A model generated the notes under the pieces. The model had not been told where the DNA came from, did not search any database, and worked only from the letters and a program-made list of their open reading frames with translations. A stretch of DNA of 64,000 nucleotides from AP-15 sp963833745 (GTDB lineage: Bacteria; Pseudomonadota; Alphaproteobacteria; ATCC43930; CGMCC-115725), in the NCBI GenBank assembly GCA_963833745.1, contig CAWHZD010000004.1, positions 1,240,001 to 1,304,000 on the forward strand, given 5' to 3'. Positions 36,164-44,943 of the stretch are shown here, piece by piece. A program made the translations under genes and the position numbers. Positions within the stretch are counted from its first letter, which is position 1, and every line of letters starts with the position of its first letter.

Positions 36164-36667
36164 ATGATCTGCTTGCCCCGATCGGTCCTCGCCTTTGTGG
36201 TCCTGCTGGTCAAGGTCGAGCCCGACCTGGGGGCAGCACAGCAGCGCATGAACATGGCCGAAACCAAATCCGCGGCGCCTTACTATCCTGGCCTCGGTGA
36301 GCTGATGACCGCCTTCGTCCAGCCGCGTCACATCAAGCTCGGCCTCGCCGGGACCGAGCGGGACTGGCCCTATGCCGCCTACGAGCTGGGCGAATTAACC
36401 GAGACGTTCGATGACATCGCCGAGCTCGTGCCAAAACACGACAATCTGCCGATCCCCGAGATGATCGCATCGACTGTCAAGAAGCCAATGGCGGCGCTCG
36501 ACGCGGCGATCAAAGCGAAGGACGCGGCCGCCTTTACCAAGGCCTACGCCGACCTCACCGCGTCGTGCAACGCATGCCACCAAAGCGCTGGCCACCCGAT
36601 GATCGTGATCCGGATCCCGACCGTCTCGGCCTTCCTCGATCAGGATTTCCGGCCGCCACAAAAATGA
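36164..36667 (+). CDS. Exported c-type cytochrome-like protein
   Basis: The 167-residue protein starts at ATG 36164 with AAAGGA upstream. Residues 1-25 (CLPRSVLAFVVLLVKV) look like a signal peptide. The body is helical, resembling cytochrome c'/c556 families, and there is one haem-binding motif, CNACHQ, near residue 142. It probably attaches one haem c in the periplasm. It stands alone, without an obvious redox partner nearby. Confidence 0.72.
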   Translation: MICLPRSVLAFVVLLVKVEPDLGAAQQRMNMAETKSAAPYYPGLGELMTAFVQPRHIKLGLAGTERDWPYAAYELGELTETFDDIAELVPKHDNLPIPEMIASTVKKPMAALDAAIKAKDAAAFTKAYADLTASCNACHQSAGHPMIVIRIPTVSAFLDQDFRPPQK

Positions 36668-36748
36668 ACCCTTTGATAACTTCCCCGCACTAAACCTTTC
36701 CATGTACCAGTTCGCCCCAACTAGCGGCGGCCAGAAGCCTAATCGCAG

Positions 36749-37117
36749 TCAGTCTTTGCGCAGAACGCGCTCGATCTCGCCGATGGGAACCCCGTAGACT
36801 TTGGCCACCTGAGGAACCGTCATGCCGTATTTCGCCAAGGCGCGGATGCGCGCAAATTGCGACGGGGGGATCTCGCGCGTCGACTGCGGCTCGGGTGCGA
36901 TCGGAGTTGGGAGCTTGTCGTGACAAACTGGCGCCGCCGGCGAGATTCCCAGCACGCGCGGCTTCCGCGCCGATTGGTCCGCGGGTGAGGACTCGGAAAC
37001 TGATGGCACGGCGACTCGCCATTTCGGCGCGAACAGCGCCTCGGCCGCTTGACGCGCTCTGGTGATCCGCTCGCGATCGTCGCCGCGAGGGGGCGGTTGT
37101 TGTATTCGGCCAAGCAA
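36749..37117 (-). CDS. Conserved hypothetical protein with C-terminal helix-turn-helix-like segment
   Basis: A 122-residue protein from ATG 37117. The centre is Pro/Ser-rich and disordered. The C-terminal 35 residues, FARIRALAKYGMTVPQVAKV and YGVPIGEIERVL, read as a short helix-turn-helix. No function is known. It lies convergent to the cytochrome-like gene. Confidence 0.6.
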   Translation of the reverse strand: MLGRIQQPPPRGDDRERITRARQAAEALFAPKWRVAVPSVSESSPADQSARKPRVLGISPAAPVCHDKLPTPIAPEPQSTREIPPSQFARIRALAKYGMTVPQVAKVYGVPIGEIERVLRKD

Positions 37118-37305
37118 GATTTCCTCCGAACGGGCTTATCCGTTCACGTACCGAAAAGCGGATTCGTTGATTTTGGTAACTTGGACTTGGTTAGCCCGGT
37201 ACCGATCCGCAAGCTCAGACATCTCGCGGACCCTGCGCGTCTCATCAAAAAGACGCAGAATGGGCCTTATGGAAAATCCGCCGCCTTTGCTATCGATGTC
37301 GGATT

Positions 37306-38592
37306 GGACGCCTCTAAGAACCGGTTGTTTTTGATGACGAATTGCCCGCTCTTGAGATTGGGGGATGCGGGGGCTGGGCAATGGCAAGACAAGCCGGATT
37401 TTTCGATGGCGAGGAGCGGCTGAGGGCCCTGTCGGCGGCGGGCGATCCGCTGGAGCGGCTGGCGGCGGTGGTCGATTTTGAGGTGTTTCGCGCCGATCTG
37501 GAGGCGACGCTGGCCCGATCGGATCGGGCGAAGGGTGGGCGTCCGCCTTACGATCCGGTGCTGATGTTTAAGGTGCTGGTATTGCAGACGCTCTACACCT
37601 TGTCGGACGACCAGACCGAGTATCAGCTCAAGGACCGGTGGTCGTTCATGCGGTTTGTCGGACTGGCGCTGCACGACCCGGTGCCGGACGCCAAGACGAT
37701 TTGGCTTTTTCGCGAGCAATTGGCCCGAGCCGGTGCGGTCGAGCGGCTGTTTGCGCGGTTTGACGCGATCCTGCGCGCCAAGGGCTGGCTGGCGATGGGC
37801 GGTCAGATCGTTGATGCAACGGTGATCGAGGCGCGCCGGCCACGGCTGAGCTGGGCCGAGAAGCAGACGATCAAGGGCGGCGGGGTGCCCGCCGCTTGGA
37901 CCCCGGCGCGGCGCGCCCAGATCGACCGCGACGGGCGCTGGACCATCAAGCGTGGGGGCAAGCGCCAGGCGCCGCCGGGTGCGGGCCACCAGCGTCGGCC
38001 GGAGATCGCGGTGCCGATGTTCGGCTATAAGAACCATGTCGGCATCGATCGCGAGCATGGTTTGCTGCGGCGCTATGTCGTCACCCACGCGGCGGCCTAT
38101 GACGGCGGGCAGCTCGGCGCCGTGCTCGACCGCGACAACACCGCCAGCGATGTGTGGGCCGACACCGCCTACCGTTCGGCCGCCAACCTCGACCTGCTCG
38201 AGCGCCGCGGTCTCAAGCCGCAGTTCCAGCGCAAAAAGCCGCGCGGCCGCAAGATGCCGACCCATATCGCCCGCGGCAATGCCACCCGCGCCCGGGTGCG
38301 CTCGCGCGTCGAGCACGTCTTCGCCGTCCAGAAATGCCGGCTTGGCCTGATCGTTCGCACCATCGGCATGGCCCGAGCCCGGGCCAAGATCGGCCTCGCC
38401 AATCTCGCCTACAATTTTACCCGCCTGGTCTGGATTACTGGCCAAACCGCGCCTGCCTGATCGTAAACCCACAAAATCACGGCTCACACCGAACCCTGCC
38501 CCTTGAGCGTATCGGTCGCCGCCACCAATGCCAGTCATCCGACCCTCGACACACCCCCAACCACGCTCAAAACTCCGTTATTCGAGGTGTCC
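37306..38592 (+). mobile_element. IS5-family insertion sequence, apparently intact
   Basis: The element is 1287 bases with imperfect inverted ends GGACGCCTCTAAGAACCGG and, inverted at the right, GGACACCTCGAATAACGG. A four-base duplication GATT lies on both sides (37302-37305, 38593-38596). One transposase fills it. Confidence 0.85.
37381..38460 (+). CDS. IS5-family transposase
   Basis: A 359-residue transposase from ATG 37381 (MARQAGFFDGEERLRALSAA). The N-terminal DUF772-type domain (GRPPYDPVLMFKVLVLQTLY) and DDE catalytic core are present: Asp in GGQIVDATVIEARRP, Asp in VWADTAYRS and Glu in RARVRSRVEHVFAVQK followed by GLIVRTIG. No defect is seen, so it may be active. Confidence 0.94.
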   Translation: MARQAGFFDGEERLRALSAAGDPLERLAAVVDFEVFRADLEATLARSDRAKGGRPPYDPVLMFKVLVLQTLYTLSDDQTEYQLKDRWSFMRFVGLALHDPVPDAKTIWLFREQLARAGAVERLFARFDAILRAKGWLAMGGQIVDATVIEARRPRLSWAEKQTIKGGGVPAAWTPARRAQIDRDGRWTIKRGGKRQAPPGAGHQRRPEIAVPMFGYKNHVGIDREHGLLRRYVVTHAAAYDGGQLGAVLDRDNTASDVWADTAYRSAANLDLLERRGLKPQFQRKKPRGRKMPTHIARGNATRARVRSRVEHVFAVQKCRLGLIVRTIGMARARAKIGLANLAYNFTRLVWITGQTAPA

Positions 38593-38643
38593 GATTGGCT
38601 CCTGCCGTCAACTCGCCTGAAATCGCGCGGGAGCATGTTGTTG

Positions 38644-39213
38644 TTAAAGCGTGTCTTGCTTCTGCCGGACGGATCGGCGGTGAACGGAGCGGACGACTGG
38701 CACTTCTGTGAGAAAACGATAACGAACCCATTGCCAATAGGTAGGCGACGGCCCCGTACCCCAACCGGGCTTTTCCGTCACGCGGGCAGACCACCAGTTC
38801 GTTCCGGTGTGATCCGCGATACGCGCACGCACCCTCCACCATTCGGCGGCGCACTTCTCTAACCGGCGGAGGTTGGCAGTATCGTCCAACAGGTATGTTT
38901 TTGGTGGATCGCCCTCCAGCAGTTTCGCACCATCAAAACTTTCCGTTATCAGGGAAACACGTGTCGTATCTGGATAATGCAAATGAGCATGACTTACAAA
39001 AATTGGTCGTCTTCCAATATTTGTTACACTAATTCCACTCCATTTGATCTGTTCACCGTTTGCATCAAATGCAACACTGTTCCAATTTAGCGTAACTATT
39101 ACTTTGGGACGAGCTCTGAAATAGTTGAGTAGACTAATAACAAATCCAGCAGTGCCGATTACCATGCCCAAAAGAGCCGTAATCATCGTTAGGATGTTGG
39201 GTTCTTTGCTCAT
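38644..39213 (-). CDS. Membrane-anchored protein of unknown function (cassette gene 3)
   Basis: A 189-residue protein from ATG 39213. Residues about 9-30 (MITALLGMVIGTAGFVISLL) form one transmembrane helix. The rest is a predicted beta-rich domain (KVIVTLNWNSVAF, SGISVTNIGRRPIFVSHAHL). The DNA here is visibly richer in A/T than the neighbours, a sign of transfer. It lies 32 bases downstream of the PIN-like gene in the same direction. The function is unknown; a membrane partner or effector of that nuclease is conceivable. Confidence 0.72.
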   Translation of the reverse strand: MSKEPNILTMITALLGMVIGTAGFVISLLNYFRARPKVIVTLNWNSVAFDANGEQIKWSGISVTNIGRRPIFVSHAHLHYPDTTRVSLITESFDGAKLLEGDPPKTYLLDDTANLRRLEKCAAEWWRVRARIADHTGTNWWSARVTEKPGWGTGPSPTYWQWVRYRFLTEVPVVRSVHRRSVRQKQDTL

Positions 39214-39245
39214 CTTTGTTTTTGGCCGGCGGGGAAACGTAACGC

Positions 39246-40067
39246 TTAATTCTCAGGTATGACAAAGATATTTGACAGAACCCAATCCGTCTCGCGATAG
39301 AGTTCATTTATTTTTCTATCGGCCGTTAAGAAGGCATCGAAGTAGGTTGCAAAGACCGCAAAATTTACATCGACCAGGTCGTTACGAATTCTCTCCAGTT
39401 TTGCCTGCTGCGCGCCGCCCACGGAAATCCAGCGCTTCGCTAGGAGATACGAACAAAGCGCCGTGCGGAACAAAAACGTGTTGGGCAGTTCGCGCATCGG
39501 CGGTAATTTCGTCACTCTCGGATGGCGATCGAACAACACGCGCGCAATCATCAAAATCTGCTGCATCATCTTGCCCGCCATTTCCCGCGTGTAAGGGGTG
39601 CCCTTTCGTATGATTTGGATTTCATCATTTTTAAACTGATCGGCGAGTCCTTCGACAGCACCGGCAAAATCCTGCACATCGTGGAGAATTCGCTCCATCT
39701 GGAGTCTTGCCTCGCGCGCGCGGTCTAGAAGCTGAGCCTGAAGGGAGAGGTCTCCGCGTCGCGCGGTGGCGAGGTGCCTAGAGTATTCGGCAAAGCCTCG
39801 GGTTTGCTCGTGGTCGATCATCCGCCTTTGAAGACCCGAAGCGCGCCCGCTCAATGTGCATACAGCTTGCGTCCCTTTGAGGACAATCACCTGTTTGGGA
39901 AACTCAGCAACAATCGCCATGGAACGGTACAGCATTTCGAGAGTGTCGGCTTTGTGTGCCTCCATAGCCGCGTAGTCAGTCAAAACGGCCATATTGGCCG
40001 GCGATTTCGAGAGATAAGCTCGAAGTCCGTCACACTGTAAGAAATTGCTATCGACGACGGCGCGCAT
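39246..40067 (-). CDS. PIN-domain-like nuclease (cassette gene 2)
   Basis: A 273-residue protein from ATG 40067. The N-terminal VVDSNFLQCDGLRAYL and LTDYAAMEAHKAD and the C-terminal VNFAVFATYFDAFLTADRKI match the PIN fold in order: first Asp, Glu of the second motif, and the paired Asp residues of the third with the typical FLTADRKI. A long helical insert (about 90-215) separates them. PIN nucleases are metal-dependent RNases, often toxins or defence effectors. No antitoxin-like gene adjoins; its neighbours are a resolvase 24 bases upstream and a membrane protein downstream. Confidence 0.7.
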   Translation of the reverse strand: MRAVVDSNFLQCDGLRAYLSKSPANMAVLTDYAAMEAHKADTLEMLYRSMAIVAEFPKQVIVLKGTQAVCTLSGRASGLQRRMIDHEQTRGFAEYSRHLATARRGDLSLQAQLLDRAREARLQMERILHDVQDFAGAVEGLADQFKNDEIQIIRKGTPYTREMAGKMMQQILMIARVLFDRHPRVTKLPPMRELPNTFLFRTALCSYLLAKRWISVGGAQQAKLERIRNDLVDVNFAVFATYFDAFLTADRKINELYRETDWVLSNIFVIPEN

Positions 40068-40158
40068 GGGAAAATCGGATTCCGGGGCTGCTCAGCTTAT
40101 TAGACGGGAAATCGTCGCCGGGCTGACGTTGTAGCTGCGGCCGATCTCGGCGAGCGTT

Positions 40159-41476
40159 GGGACTATCAGGAATTTCGTGCGCAGCGGGGCGGTTCAACTG
40201 ACTACGCCATGGCTCGTGTGAAGCGCTCGCCGAACAGAACAGCGAACTGCGACTTGGCCATGGACCACTCGCGCGGCGGCATGATCCACTCCTTTTCGGA
40301 ACGGTTCAAGACCAGGAAGAGGAGCTTTGTCGCCGCCTCATCGCTGGGGAAATGGCCTCTGGCCCGGACCGCCCGGCGGAGCTTGGAATTGAGCGCCTCG
40401 ATGGCATTGGTGGTGTACAAAATCCGCCGAACGTCGGTGGGGAAGGCAAAGAACGGGACGACTTCGCCCCAGGCGCGCCGCCAGCTCTGGCCGATTGCCG
40501 GGTATTTGCGGCCCCAGTAGCCTTCCTCGAAGGCAGTGAGCGCGGTTTCGCCGGCGACGGCATCCACGGCCCGGTAGATGTCCTTGAGGGCCGCTGCGAC
40601 CGGCTTACGGTCCTTCCAAGAAACAAAATCGAGGCTGTGGCGCAGCAGATGAACGATGCAGGTCTGCACCGTTGCCTGGGGGAAGACCGCGATGATCGCC
40701 TCGGGAAAGCCCTTCAAGCCGTCGACGATGGCGATCAGCACGTCCTCGACGCCGCGATTTTTCAGCTCGTTCATCACGCGCAGCCAGAATTTGGCGCCTT
40801 CGTTCTGCTCGAGCCACAGCCCCAGGATCTCCTTGGCGCCATCAGCGCGCACGCCGAGCGCGATGTGCACTGCCTTATTGCGGACCAGCCCTTCGTCACG
40901 GATCTTGACCCGTAAGGCGTCAAAGAAAATCAGCGGATAGGTCGCTTCCAACGGGCGTGCCTGCCAGGCGGCGACCTCGTCCAGAACCGCCTCGGTTACC
41001 GCGCTGATCAAATCGGGCGACACCTCAATGCCGTACAAATCGCGCAGATGGCCGACGATCTCGCGGGTGCTCATGCCGCGGGCGTACATTGAAATTATCT
41101 TGTCGTCGAAACCCGGGAAGCGGCGCTGATATTTGGCGATCAGCTGCGGATCAAAGCTCGACTGGCGGTCGCGCGGCACCGCCAGCGCGATTTTGCCGGT
41201 GTCGGTGAGTACGGTCTTGCGACCATAGCCGTTGCGCCGGTTACCCGGCTCCTCGCCGGCCAGATGATGATCCATCTCGGCGTTCAACACCCGCTCGGCC
41301 AGCGCCTTCTTCAGATCGTCGAGCAGACCATTCGGGTCAAAGGCGGTCTTCGCATCGGCGCCCGCCAGCAGCTGGTCAAGAATGGCGTCAGGAATAAGAG
41401 GTGGCTTGCGTCGCGGCATGGGCGGTCTCCTTCGCTCCCATCATGCCCAACCACGCACGAAATTCCTGACACTCCC
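40159..41476 (-). mobile_element. IS256-family element type a, copy 2, with 8-bp target duplication
   Basis: The element is 1318 bases and its ends match copy 1. CGAGCGTT occurs directly on both sides (40151-40158 and 41477-41484), so this is a simple insertion into the resolvase gene. It is inverted relative to copy 1, differing by one base in the leader and a residue-changing base in the transposase. Confidence 0.95.
40202..41419 (-). CDS. IS256-family transposase (type a, copy 2)
   Basis: An intact 405-residue transposase, same as copy 1 except Gln for Glu in LWLEQNEGAKF. DDE residues are present. The start ATG 41419 is preceded by AAGGAGACCGCCC. Confidence 0.95.
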   Translation of the reverse strand: MPRRKPPLIPDAILDQLLAGADAKTAFDPNGLLDDLKKALAERVLNAEMDHHLAGEEPGNRRNGYGRKTVLTDTGKIALAVPRDRQSSFDPQLIAKYQRRFPGFDDKIISMYARGMSTREIVGHLRDLYGIEVSPDLISAVTEAVLDEVAAWQARPLEATYPLIFFDALRVKIRDEGLVRNKAVHIALGVRADGAKEILGLWLEQNEGAKFWLRVMNELKNRGVEDVLIAIVDGLKGFPEAIIAVFPQATVQTCIVHLLRHSLDFVSWKDRKPVAAALKDIYRAVDAVAGETALTAFEEGYWGRKYPAIGQSWRRAWGEVVPFFAFPTDVRRILYTTNAIEALNSKLRRAVRARGHFPSDEAATKLLFLVLNRSEKEWIMPPREWSMAKSQFAVLFGERFTRAMA

Positions 41477-42009
41477 CGAGCGTTTCTTCGCCCCGCTCGC
41501 GGCGCTTGATCGCTTCTTTTTGCTGGTGCGGCGTGAGCTTGAACGGTCGGCCGAGATGCGTACCGTTCGCCTTTGCGCGCGCCCAGCCTTCCCCGGTGCG
41601 GGTGCGGATTAGATCGCGCTCGAACTCCGCAAGCCCGCCGAGAACGGTCAACATCAGCCGCCCGTGCGATGTGGTGGTGTCGGCCCATGCATCGCCAAGC
41701 GATCGGAATCCCGCTTTGCGATCGGCGATCGCCGCGAGGGTGTTCAACAGGTCGCGTGTCGATCGGGCGAGTCGATCGAGACGCGTCACCATCAGCATGT
41801 CGCCGGGTTCAAGCTTTGCGATCGCACGGCGAAGCTGCGCGCGATCGGTCTTGGCTCCACTCACATGCACGTCGCGGAAAACCGTCTTGCATCCGGCTTT
41901 GGTCAGTTGCCGTGCCTGTGCGTCAACGCTCTCGCTCTTGCCGCCCGGTGATACCCGCGCATAGCCGTATTTCATGCCCCCAGCCCCAACACGCGGCGAG
42001 AGCGATGGC

Positions 42010-42147
42010 GCCGAAGGGGGTCATGCAGACGGAGAGCGGAACTCTTGCCCTTGCTGCGGCGGGCGTATGGTCATCGTCGAGACCTTCGAACCCGGCTGCC
42101 AGCCTCGGCTCTGGCCCACCCCATCAATCGGGCTCGACAGCTCATGA
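42010..42147 (+). pseudogene. C-terminal remnant of an IS91-type transposase
   Basis: About 45 codons ending at TGA 42145-42147 read AEGGHADGERNSCPCCGGRM and VIVETFEPGCQPRLWPT. The Cys-Pro-Cys-Cys-Gly-Gly-Arg-Met block followed by an ETF motif is the usual C-terminus of IS91/Y1 transposases. Nothing upstream belongs to it. It could be a one-ended transposition scar. Confidence 0.55.
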
Positions 42148-42552
42148 CCAGCCCGCTCCTGTCGCCATCCCCGATCACCGCGCCCGTCCCATGCCAGTAT
42201 CTCATCGGCAACGGCCGCGCTCCGCCAACGGCAACCGTCAGCGCTCCCTTTGACCGCCAAAACACAGATCACTCAACACGACGTCACCGTTCCGATCGCA
42301 TCCGGGGCGACCAAAACCAGCCTCACGATACTTGCTCAGCCGTCGTCCTTGTCCGGCACCGAGAAATCAGACCGAACATTCGCGTTAAATCCCCATAGAC
42401 TGACACCACCGCCAGCGCAAACTCCCCCCGCGGTTTCCTCCCTCGGGGCTTTTCCGACGCCTGCCTCCGCGCATCCGTCCACCCCCGTCCCTGGCAGGCG
42501 TCCGAAAACCCTTAACGGTAGCCGTCATTCCTTCTTGCGCGATGAGGCGACC
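42148..42552. other. 405-base gap, no gene seen
   Basis: No frame here shows codon structure or a recognisable motif; several overlapping frames are open only because of base composition. Confidence 0.4.
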
Positions 42553-43244
42553 TTAAGCTGCACCGCGGACTCGGGCTGCGGCGCTCGGCGACAGTCGCGG
42601 CGCGCCGGTGAGCGGGCGCGATCGGTTGCGGGCGGGCAACGAGCAATGCGGCCGGTCAGAGGCGAGTGGCGCGGGAAAACGGAATTCGAAACCGTGCCGG
42701 CCGCGGCCATAGCCGGCGGTTGCGAGATCGGCGCGGGTATTGGTTGGCGAGCGTGGACCCAAGCACGACGCCGTCGACGACGACCTCGACCGGCACCGGC
42801 ATGTCCGAATTCGCGGCGTCGCGGGTCCAGTCTCGGACCAGCCCTGCCTCCGCCGTGTCGAGCCAGCCTTGCAGCGGGCCAGTCGCGACCGTGATGCCGC
42901 CGCGCTGGGCGAGCCGCCGCGACACCGCCTCGACCTTCGGGTCGTCGTCGAGGCGCGGCGCGCAGAAGACCCAGCGCGGCAATTCCTCGCCGGGATAGAG
43001 AACGGCGAACTCGACGGCGTTACGGAACATCCGCCGGCTATCGCAATCGGCAAAGGTCTCGGCCGTCGGTCACAATCACATCGTGGCTGTCGAGTTTGAC
43101 GTGGAAGTACGCGACCCGCTCGACCGCCTCGCACTGCACGATTGAGACGCCGTTGACCCGGTGCTCGACCGGCACCAGGACCCCACCTGCTGGCCCGGCC
43201 GCGCCCACGAATAGGCAACAATCGATGGCGTCACCGACTGACAA
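42553..43244 (-). pseudogene. Hint-domain protein fragment with two frameshifts
   Basis: Three frames together give one protein. The first, 43244-43065, has GVLVPVEHRVNGVSIVQCEA and KLDSHDVIVTDG. The second, about 43065-42740, has ETFADCDSRRMFRNAVEFAV, VFCAPRLDDDPKVEAVSRRL and VEVVVDGVVLGSTLANQY. The third, from 42740, has RADLATAGYGRGRHGFEFRF. Each join needs one base removed (about 43064 and about 42735). The first part is the end of a Hint (intein-like) domain as found in Acetobacteraceae and Methylobacterium surface proteins. The usual N-terminal CFxPGT nucleophile region is missing. Confidence 0.65.
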
Positions 43245-44793
43245 ACACCTTCAGCGCGGCGAATAACGCTCTCGGATCGTACTGGCCTTGATAGACGGAT
43301 GGGGGCGCGGGGCCGCGGTCGAGCACGCGGTAAATCGCTTCCCAGGCCGTGCGAACGGAGCATTCGATGGTGAAGGCAATTTCCTTAGGAACCTCGACGT
43401 ACTGACCGATGAGTTCGAGATTGGTGGCCCCCTCCAGAACCGGCGGAGGCATGTCGCCGCGGCTCCGAGGAAGCCAGATGTTGTTGACGTAGGGCATGTA
43501 GCAAGGCACGCAAATCGATGACGCCTTGATAGCGGCCAATTGCCTGTCGAACCGCAGTTGCTGCAGCGTCTCCTCTAGGATTTCCGCGCCGGTGCACGCC
43601 GTCATCGGTTTGCGCACAAAATCGCCGTTGCGCTCGGGATACAGACCGTAGCCCCACCGCTCGTGCCCTTGGGCTGGCCGATAATTTCCGGTTGGTGAAA
43701 GACGGACAGCGACAGCACCCAGCCCGAGTCCTTCAACGTCACGAGTTCCGCCTAGTCCCGCCTCGCTTCCGGTCAACACGGCGATTTGATTGACGAATTC
43801 GGGCTCTGTGTCGGTGACCGTGAACGTTACCCACAGCGAGTCGGGTATCCTGGCCGTACCGAAGAAAACGTCGGGATTGCCGAAATCCCTGCGCCCCTGT
43901 GCAAGGCGTTCCCACAGCGCCCAGGAGCGCCCGCTCGGCCGTGGGCTAGGCACTTCGGTCATCGACCCCGCGGAAAGATCAGCCGCTTGCGAGCCGGTGG
44001 TCACGAGCACGAGGTCCTCCAGCGCGACTTCAACCGACGTCGCGGTGCCGCGCCGTTCATAGTCGAGACGATTGACGGTGGTGCGGGCGGGCGCCGCCGC
44101 GAAGCCTATGTCCCGCACGAAGGTGTTGGTGAGGAAGTTGACGCCGCGTGGGCGCAGCCACGCGACCAGCGGTTCTATAAAAAATTGGTGCTGATTGACG
44201 GGCGTGCGCATCACGCCCCTCATGTCTGACAGGTCCGGGAACAAGTACAGGAAGCGATTCATGTAGCGCCGAAACTCGATCACGCTGTGCTGGGGCAGCG
44301 ATCCCATGAGCGTCGACCAGAGGAACCAGAATTCGGTCAAGAAAAATTGCCGGGAAAAGAACTCTTCGATCCGCCGCCCGTCCAGCATCGCTTCGGGCGT
44401 CAGCACGACCCGCGCGAGGCTGAGGCCGTCGCCCAGGCTAAGGCCGAAACGCGGGCCATGCACGATGCGGCCGTCGCGATCGAGGATGTGCGCCTTGTCC
44501 TGGTACGGCTCGCCCATATTGAAGGCGAAAAAGTCCTCCGTGACGGAAATTGCCGGGTTGCGTGCGGAAGGGATCGACTTCAGCAGATCGAAGGTGCAGC
44601 GGAATTCCTTGTCAAAGACGGAGCCAGGTAGGTTGTAGCCGCCCGCGGCGCTGCCGCTAAGAAAGAATCCGCCGCCCAGCACATCGTCCGCCTCGTAGAT
44701 CGTGATGTCGGCTCCGGCCACGTCAGCATTCCGGATGAGAAGCGCGGCTGCCGCCAGTCCGCCGAAGCCGTCACCGACGATATGCGCCTTCAT
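43231..44793 (-). CDS. ohyA: Oleate hydratase (FAD-dependent, MCRA family)
   Basis: The 520-residue protein starts at ATG 44793 with GGAGG upstream. The FAD-binding start is IVGDGFGGLAAAALLIR with the acidic strand end ITIYEADDVLGG. Family hallmarks include SGSAAGGYNLPGSVFDKEFR, SVIEFRRYMNRFLYLFPDLS, TPVNQHQFFIEPLVAWLRPR, TTGSQAADLSAGS and YVEVPKEIAFTIECSVRTAW. These enzymes add water across cis-9 double bonds of fatty acids, giving 10-hydroxystearate and detoxifying free oleate at the membrane. It is slightly shorter than typical (550-590). It stands alone, with pseudogenes on either side. Confidence 0.9.
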   Translation of the reverse strand: MKAHIVGDGFGGLAAAALLIRNADVAGADITIYEADDVLGGGFFLSGSAAGGYNLPGSVFDKEFRCTFDLLKSIPSARNPAISVTEDFFAFNMGEPYQDKAHILDRDGRIVHGPRFGLSLGDGLSLARVVLTPEAMLDGRRIEEFFSRQFFLTEFWFLWSTLMGSLPQHSVIEFRRYMNRFLYLFPDLSDMRGVMRTPVNQHQFFIEPLVAWLRPRGVNFLTNTFVRDIGFAAAPARTTVNRLDYERRGTATSVEVALEDLVLVTTGSQAADLSAGSMTEVPSPRPSGRSWALWERLAQGRRDFGNPDVFFGTARIPDSLWVTFTVTDTEPEFVNQIAVLTGSEAGLGGTRDVEGLGLGAVAVRLSPTGNYRPAQGHERWGYGLYPERNGDFVRKPMTACTGAEILEETLQQLRFDRQLAAIKASSICVPCYMPYVNNIWLPRSRGDMPPPVLEGATNLELIGQYVEVPKEIAFTIECSVRTAWEAIYRVLDRGPAPPSVYQGQYDPRALFAALKVFVSR

Positions 44794-44821
44794 CTGCTTC
44801 CTCCTGACTTCGGGGGTTAGG

Positions 44822-44943
44822 TCACGGACTCAGTATGGCCAAGCAGAGGTGGGTAGCGGCTAGTTTGAGCATGGCGAGGAAGTTTGCGGCGTCCTTTTCG
44901 TATCGCGTGGCCAGTCTTCGAAAGTATTTGATCCGAAGGGGAC
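44822..44943 (-). pseudogene. C-terminal remnant of an IS5-family (IS427-type) transposase
   Basis: About 40 codons ending at TGA 44824-44822 read RIKYFRRLATRYEKDAANFL and AMLKLAATHLCLA. This is the classic C-terminal FRRLATRYxKxxxNFLA block of IS427-group transposases. No upstream part is found. Confidence 0.75.

Larger units (their letters stand above)
37136..38636 (-). pseudogene. 69-residue hypothetical ORF interrupted by an IS5 element
   Basis: If the IS at 37306-38592 and one copy of its GATT duplication are removed, 38636-38597 joins 37305-37136 in frame: 210 bases, 69 residues plus stop (MLPRDFRRVDGRSQSDIDSK, then FSIRPILRLFDETRRVREMS). The exact in-frame join supports a once-intact reading frame. 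No family is recognised, and no ribosome site is visible before the ATG. Confidence 0.45.
40092..41975 (-). pseudogene. Serine recombinase/resolvase interrupted by an IS256 element (cassette gene 1)
   Basis: Removing 40159-41476 and one copy of the eight-base duplication CGAGCGTT restores 558 bases, exactly 185 residues plus stop. The protein has the resolvase catalytic domain (MKYGYARVSPGGKSESVDAQ with the nucleophile Ser, MVTRLDRLARSTRDLLNTL, LGGLAEFERDLIRTRT). The C-terminal helix-turn-helix KEAIKRRERGEETL continues after the IS as AEIGRSYNVSPATISRLIS. The insertion falls inside the recognition helix region, so DNA binding is lost. It is the first gene of a leftward trio with the PIN-like and membrane proteins. 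Confidence 0.9.

Noticed and set aside
37267..38538. Leftward 423-codon ORF covering the IS5 element
   Set aside because: Antisense of a clear DDE transposase, Gly/Arg/Leu-rich and without family features.
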